From Oscillospiraceae bacterium (GTDB lineage: Bacteria; Bacillota; Clostridia; Oscillospirales; CAG-272): a DNA stretch of 16,946 bases. The notes under the pieces were generated by a model. It made no database searches. It had not been told where the DNA came from and saw only the letters and a list, made by a program, of their open reading frames with translations. The position numbers and the translations under genes were made by a program. The stretch spans positions 1 through 16,946 of the forward strand of contig WREN01000014.1 of assembly GCA_009779295.1 (NCBI GenBank). The letters run 5' to 3'. Of this stretch, positions 14,113-16,946 are shown piece after piece; positions within the stretch are counted from its first letter, which is position 1, and each line of letters starts with the position of its first letter.

Positions 14113-14433
14113 CTACCGTCCAAGTTCAATCACATTCTGTATCAATGCTTTGCAACGCCCGCAATCCGTTCCCGCGCCCGTGACTTCGCCGATCTTTTCC
14201 ACGGTGTCGGTCCCCGCTTTGACCGCCGCGATTACGTCTGCCAGCGACACCTTCTTGCAGCCGCACACCGAAAGTAAAATACCTTCGAGTTCGGATTTGC
14301 AGCCTTCACATTCCGCGCACAAACCCGTCATCGCCTTCACTTCGTCAACCGATCTCGCGCCCGCAATCATTGCCCTGCGGATTGTGATGTATTCTACGTT
14401 GTTTTTGGTGCAGATAATTCTGTTTCCTGCCAT
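14113..14433 (-). CDS. Tandem BFD-like [2Fe-2S]-binding protein
   Basis: The 106-residue protein contains two BFD-like (bacterioferritin-associated ferredoxin) helical motifs. The second is canonical: Cys57-x-Cys59 in SVCGCKKVSLADVIAAVKAG and Cys91-x-x-Cys94 in TGAGTDCGRCK, four ligands for a [2Fe-2S] cluster. The first copy, about 7-50, has the same layout (IICTKNNVEYITIRRAMIAGA, then MTGLCAECEGCK) but has only Cys8 in the C-x-C position and three cysteines (39, 42, 45) at the other end. BFD domains occur as free electron carriers or as parts of dehydrogenases. ATG 14433 follows AAAAGGAG, overlapping the NUDIX stop. It probably shuttles electrons or senses redox state; no partner enzyme is in view. 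Confidence 0.85.
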   Translation of the reverse strand: MAGNRIICTKNNVEYITIRRAMIAGARSVDEVKAMTGLCAECEGCKSELEGILLSVCGCKKVSLADVIAAVKAGTDTVEKIGEVTGAGTDCGRCKALIQNVIELGR

Positions 14434-14448
14434 TTTATTTATCTCCTT

Positions 14449-14844
14449 TTATAAATTTTGTTTAATTATTTCAAAGATATGCCCGATATTGCCCTCTCCG
14501 GCAAAACGGTTCTTATCGAAAAAGTTTTCACGAACGTCTATCCACACAAGTTCTTTTTCGTCGCCGTGAACATCAATGTCGTTTGTCAACTTTCCGAAAT
14601 AAACTTCGACGCGGCAACTGTCCGCGAGAAAATATGTGAAGTCCATAACGTGAACGAGTTCGATATCCGTGATATTTGTTTCCTCTTTCAGTTCGCGGTA
14701 TGCGGCGGTTAAACCGTCTTCGCCCGTTTCGATTTTCCCGCCGACAAGGTTGTACAAACCTTTGTACGGATTCTTGTGCCGCTTGCACATCAAGACTTTA
14801 TCGGCGTTCGGATTGAATACCCATATCACGTTTAAACTTTGCAT
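14449..14844 (-). CDS. NUDIX hydrolase
   Basis: The 131-residue protein has a full Nudix box from Gly36 to Ile58: G-x5-E42, x7, then R50-E-L-K-E-E-T-N-I, where Asn57 replaces the usual Gly. Glu51, Glu54 and Glu55 would bind magnesium. The family hydrolyses nucleoside diphosphates linked to another moiety; the WxFNPNADKVLMCKR start and YNLVGGK resemble MutT/8-oxo-dGTP-type sanitising enzymes, but specificity cannot be fixed. The frame extends to ATG 14865 within the GNAT gene upstream; ATG 14844, 1 base after that gene's stop and 6 bases after AAGGTG (14851-14856), is preferred. It follows cinA and a GNAT gene in one operon, a plausible set for nucleotide or cofactor repair. Confidence 0.9.
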   Translation of the reverse strand: MQSLNVIWVFNPNADKVLMCKRHKNPYKGLYNLVGGKIETGEDGLTAAYRELKEETNITDIELVHVMDFTYFLADSCRVEVYFGKLTNDIDVHGDEKELVWIDVRENFFDKNRFAGEGNIGHIFEIIKQNL

Positions 14845-14845
14845 T

Positions 14846-15361
14846 TCATTCACCTTCAAGCACATATCTGACTTCGATTAAGGTTTTCCCTATTTGAAGT
14901 TCCTTTTTTGTACCGTCAAACGAAAAATCGCATTTCTCATAGAATCGTCTTGCTCTATTGTTTTCTTCAAGTACCCAAACAATAATCTCGTGGTAGCCAT
15001 TATTCTTCAACGCGGCTACGGCATAATTCATCATCTGCCGTCCATAGCCTTTATCCCAAAAGTCTGCAAGCAAATAAATCGCATATACCTCGCCCGCATC
15101 AGATTTATCCTCGTCGCGGCTTTTTCCGAAACTGAGTATCCCTATCATTTTGTTCTCTAATTTGACGGAATGAAATGGAGAATCTGATAATTCATTAATT
15201 CTTTTTCTAAGTTTTTCGGTTCTCTGTTCTATTTCTTTCGGCATATTTTTCAAATAATCATCCGGAATTATGTCCTTATAAGCCATCTGCCAGCAAGCGA
15301 TATGGCAAGCTGTGTACTCATAAGCATCTTCGGGTTGGAGTTTAACGATAGTAACGTTCAT
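14846..15361 (-). CDS. GNAT-family N-acetyltransferase
   Basis: The 171-residue protein has typical GNAT blocks: the N-terminal ACHIACWQMAYKDIIPDDYL (18-37), central GEVYAIYLLADFWDKGYGRQMM (90-111) holding the acetyl-CoA pyrophosphate-binding turn (K-G-Y-G-R), and NNRARRFYEKCDF (134-146) with Tyr141 as a possible general acid. The pattern of W-x-x-A-Y-x-x-I-[IL]-[PS]-x-x-x-L is common in uncharacterised clostridial acetyltransferases. ATG 15361 overlaps the cinA stop as ATGA, so translation is coupled. It is more AT-rich than cinA. The substrate is unknown; a link to nucleotide or peptide damage is only suggested by position. Confidence 0.88.
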   Translation of the reverse strand: MNVTIVKLQPEDAYEYTACHIACWQMAYKDIIPDDYLKNMPKEIEQRTEKLRKRINELSDSPFHSVKLENKMIGILSFGKSRDEDKSDAGEVYAIYLLADFWDKGYGRQMMNYAVAALKNNGYHEIIVWVLEENNRARRFYEKCDFSFDGTKKELQIGKTLIEVRYVLEGE

Positions 15362-16608
15362 TTTCTAATCCTCTCAATCGCCAGCGACAGCGCGTAATTC
15401 GCGGTCAAATGCCGGATATGTTCACGGCTTCCGCGTAGGTTGAGCTTCCGCATAACAGTTCCATTCTCACTCGCGCAGGCAATATACACAAGACCCACAG
15501 GTTTCTCCGGCGTTCCGCCGCCCGGCCCGGCAATGCCAGTCGCGCTGACCCCGTAATCAGCGTTCATGAGTTTGCGCACGCCTTCCGCCATTTCAGCGGC
15601 GGTCTGTTCAGAAACCGCACCGAATTGTGCCAATGTTTCGGGTTTCACATTTAATAATTTATTCTTAACATCATTTGCATAAGACACCACGCTGCCGTCG
15701 AAAACATCCGACGCGCCGGAAACGTCCGTTATGCGTTTGGAAATCAACCCGCCCGTGCATGATTCAGCGGCGGCGATTTTTTTATCATACATTCGAAGAA
15801 TGTTTATTAAAGCGGTTTCCAAATCGGTGTCGATACCGTAAATATACGCCCCAACTTCGGTCGCGCGAATCTTCTCGATTGTCGCGTTACACAGAATCTC
15901 GCCTTCCTCGCGCGTTTTAACTTTTGCCGTAACGCGCAGACGGACTTCACCTTCCTTGCAATACGGCGCAATCGTCGGGTTTTCAGCGTTGCGCATCATG
16001 TCGCTCAGGTACGATTCCACCGTGGACTCGCCCATGCCTACGATGTTGATGTTTTTGCTGTAAAAGATGCACTCCGAGAATTGCGTCAGATACGGCACGA
16101 CGGAATTATCGACCATCGGAACGAGTTCGTTTGGCGGCCCGGGCAGCATGATAATGATTTTACCGTGTTCGGAATCCTCAATCGCGCAGCCCGGAGCCGT
16201 ACCGTGATTGTTCTCGAAAACGATTGCGCCGTCGGGCATATACGCCTGTTTGACGTTGTTCTCGCTCATTTTGATGTTACGTCCGGCGAAGAAGGATTTC
16301 ATCTTCGCGAGCGAGGGTTCGTGCAGGGTTAAACCGCGGTTCATACACTTGGCGGCGACTTCTTTGGTGAGGTCGTCGTATGTCGGGCCGAGCCCGCCGG
16401 TCATCACAAGCAAATCGCAGCGTTCCAACGCTTCATTTATCTTACGTTCCAAACGCGCGGGATTGTCGCCGACTACGCCTTGGTAATACTGGTTGATACC
16501 GAGTTCAGCGAACTTTTTGGATATGTACGCCGCGTTAGTGTTTATGATGTCGCCGATGAGGATTTCCGTGCCGACACACAGAATTTCTGCGGAATTAATT
16601 TTAATCAT
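15358..16608 (-). CDS. cinA: CinA: nicotinamide-nucleotide amidohydrolase / ADP-ribose pyrophosphatase-type protein
   Basis: The 416-residue product has both CinA domains. The N-terminal MoCF/COG1058 domain shows VGTEILIGDIINTNAAY (12-28), TGGLGPTYDDLTKE (70-83) and LPGPPNEL (155-162). The C-terminal PncC deamidase domain shows AESCTGG (281-287) with the likely nucleophile Ser283, and ATGIAGPGGGTPEKPVG (356-372). The C-terminal domain converts nicotinamide mononucleotide to nicotinic acid mononucleotide in NAD salvage; the N-terminal domain of homologues hydrolyses ADP-ribose-like dinucleotides. The frame is open to 16656, but that start lies upstream of the promoter; ATG 16608 has GGGGTG 6 bases before it and begins in line with the family. 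It leads a five-gene operon. The classic recA neighbour is absent. Confidence 0.95.
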   Translation of the reverse strand: MIKINSAEILCVGTEILIGDIINTNAAYISKKFAELGINQYYQGVVGDNPARLERKINEALERCDLLVMTGGLGPTYDDLTKEVAAKCMNRGLTLHEPSLAKMKSFFAGRNIKMSENNVKQAYMPDGAIVFENNHGTAPGCAIEDSEHGKIIIMLPGPPNELVPMVDNSVVPYLTQFSECIFYSKNINIVGMGESTVESYLSDMMRNAENPTIAPYCKEGEVRLRVTAKVKTREEGEILCNATIEKIRATEVGAYIYGIDTDLETALINILRMYDKKIAAAESCTGGLISKRITDVSGASDVFDGSVVSYANDVKNKLLNVKPETLAQFGAVSEQTAAEMAEGVRKLMNADYGVSATGIAGPGGGTPEKPVGLVYIACASENGTVMRKLNLRGSREHIRHLTANYALSLAIERIRK

Positions 16609-16627
16609 ATTTTTCACCCCAGTGGAA

Positions 16628-16656
16628 ATTGTAGCACATTTATTAATAGTTGTCAA
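16628..16656 (-). promoter_or_regulatory. Sigma-A promoter of the cinA operon
   Basis: On the minus strand, perfect TTGACA (16656-16651), 17 bases, then TACAAT (16633-16628). The predicted transcript start near 16621 is only about 12 bases before the cinA ATG at 16608 and excludes the longer reading frame. The -35 box overlaps an inverted repeat shared with the divergent promoter. Confidence 0.85.
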
Positions 16657-16676
16657 GGTTTTGTGTTGACCTTGAC
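16652..16676. promoter_or_regulatory. Inverted repeat between divergent promoters, candidate operator
   Basis: GTCAAGGT (16652-16659) and ACCTTGAC (16669-16676) form a perfect 8-bp inverted repeat with a 9-base spacer. It covers the -35 boxes of both the cinA promoter and the divergent plus-strand promoter, as a dimeric regulator site would. Part of the symmetry comes from the TTGAC boxes themselves, so chance is possible. Confidence 0.5.
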
Positions 16677-16694
16677 GCGAAGGTGTGGTATAAT
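16666..16694 (+). promoter_or_regulatory. Sigma-A promoter of the right-edge Gfo/Idh gene
   Basis: TTGACC (16666-16671), 17 bases, then perfect TATAAT (16689-16694). It would produce a leader of about 160 bases that contains the second palindromic element. A weaker tandem promoter, TTGAAA-N18-TATAAT (16695-16724), may follow directly. Confidence 0.8.
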
Positions 16695-16723
16695 TTGAAA
16701 TGAGGAGTTGATTTTTTGTATAA

Positions 16724-16840
16724 TAAAAACACCCCCGCCTGCGGGCGTACCCTCTTTGCGAAAGAGGGCAAAGACAAGAACGTTCCTAACCCAAGCCCTC
16801 TTTCGTAAAGAGGGTGGCGCCGTAGCGCCGGGTGTTTTTA
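16724..16840. repeat. 117-bp palindromic repeat element (copy 2)
   Basis: Two 45-base arms (16724-16768 and 16796-16840) flank a 27-base centre. The outer 11 bases (TAAAAACACCC) and inner 19 bases (one mismatch, CCCTCTTT..GAAAGAGGG) are inverted copies; the middle 15 bases have diverged and can form local hairpins. The centre contains GACAAGAA (16773-16780), and the right arm contains GGTGGCGcCGTAGC, like copy 1 at 6990-7110. It lies in the 5' leader of the oxidoreductase gene; its A-run and T-run ends resemble a two-way terminator. Confidence 0.87.
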
Positions 16841-16860
16841 CTTTGAAAGGATGATACAAC

Positions 16861-16946
16861 ATGAACAAAATTAGATTTGGAATACTCGGGACAGGCAGGA
16901 TCGCCGGACTGTTCGCGCAGGCGATTATACACGCTTCGGAATGTGC
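16861..16946 (+). CDS. Gfo/Idh/MocA family oxidoreductase (N-terminal part, truncated by window edge)
   Basis: Only 28 codons are visible: MNKIRFGILGTGRIAGLFAQ and onward. The Rossmann start with G-x-G-x-[IA]-A (residues 10-15, GTGRIA) followed by a helix is typical of Gfo/Idh/MocA oxidoreductases. AAAGGATG stands about 8 bases before ATG 16861. It is transcribed divergently from cinA from a strong promoter, with a palindromic element in its leader. It need not be similar in substrate to the complete family member at 12451-13575, whose start (GCGAISG) differs. The family is likely, the function unknown. Confidence 0.8.
   Translation, partial: MNKIRFGILGTGRIAGLFAQAIIHASEC

Noticed and set aside
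16609..16656. A longer CinA start 16 codons upstream.
   Set aside because: The first base lies at the -35 box of the cinA promoter, and the added residues are outside the family; ATG 16608 has GGGGTG correctly spaced.
16695..16724. A second tandem promoter TTGAAA-N18-TATAAT before the right-edge gene.
   Set aside because: Spacing is 18 and the -35 is weak; AT-rich sequence gives such matches by chance. Noted within the main promoter entry only.
16653..16868. A 71-residue minus-strand frame across the palindromic element and the divergent promoters.
   Set aside because: It is made of the repeat element and promoter DNA, has no ribosome site and no protein similarity; such frames are typical artefacts of these repeats.
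1..16946. tRNA, rRNA, CRISPR array, riboswitch or transposase genes.
   Set aside because: No spaced direct-repeat array, no cloverleaf-like sequence and no transposase motif was found by reading; leaders of the operons are too short for known riboswitches. No search tool was available.

Overview
The window looks like chromosomal DNA of a Firmicute, most likely an uncultured Clostridia-type bacterium. The reasons are strong AAAGGAGG-type ribosome binding sites, near-consensus sigma-A promoters (TTGACA-N17-TATAAT), an LTA-synthase-family protein, a lipoprotein solute-binding protein with an EF-hand-like loop, and tightly packed operons with ATGA stop/start overlaps. The lineage is inferred from these features and not from any database match. 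No rRNA, tRNA, CRISPR array, transposase or phage gene was seen.

Layout. (1) 1-1322, minus strand: a class II fructose-bisphosphate aldolase with its own promoter, overlapping by ATGA the start of an acyl-ACP thioesterase that runs off the left edge. (2) 1335-10554, minus strand: one long operon from a textbook promoter (10526-10554) to a factor-independent terminator (1335-1368). In transcription order it encodes a BadF/NagK-type sugar kinase, a DUF433/DUF5615 toxin-antitoxin-like pair, a TPR protein, two tandem SIS-domain (UPF0309-like) sugar-phosphate proteins separated by a 121-bp palindromic element, a double-GNAT acetyltransferase, a DegT-family PLP aminotransferase, a URO-D-fold protein and a lipoprotein solute-binding protein with no permease. 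(3) 10562-12370, minus: an LTA-synthase/sulfatase-family membrane enzyme. (4) 12390-13575, plus: a Gfo/Idh/MocA oxidoreductase with its own promoter, ending in a 4-bp overlap with the convergent neighbour. (5) 13572-16656, minus: a five-gene operon cinA - GNAT - NUDIX - tandem-BFD [2Fe-2S] protein - GNAT. (6) 16666-16946, plus: a divergent promoter, a second palindromic element lying in the leader, and the first 28 codons of another Gfo/Idh/MocA gene.

How the parts may work together. Kinase, SIS proteins, aminotransferase, acetyltransferase and binding protein suggest uptake and interconversion of an amino sugar or an unusual (N-acyl) sugar; the nearby Gfo/Idh oxidoreductases fit the same theme. 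This is inference from families; no substrate can be read from the sequence. AT-rich accessory genes (toxin-antitoxin pair, TPR protein, GNAT) are interleaved with more GC-rich metabolic genes, so the operon looks like a mosaic.

The most unusual items are: the toxin-antitoxin-like pair lying between two identical 18-bp copies of the SD/start sequence; two related approximately 120-bp palindromic elements, one downstream of a stop codon and one in a 5' leader; two diverged tandem SIS paralogues; a URO-D-like protein translationally coupled to an N-terminally extended DegT enzyme; an asymmetric tandem BFD protein; and an 8-bp inverted repeat covering the -35 boxes of divergent promoters upstream of cinA.
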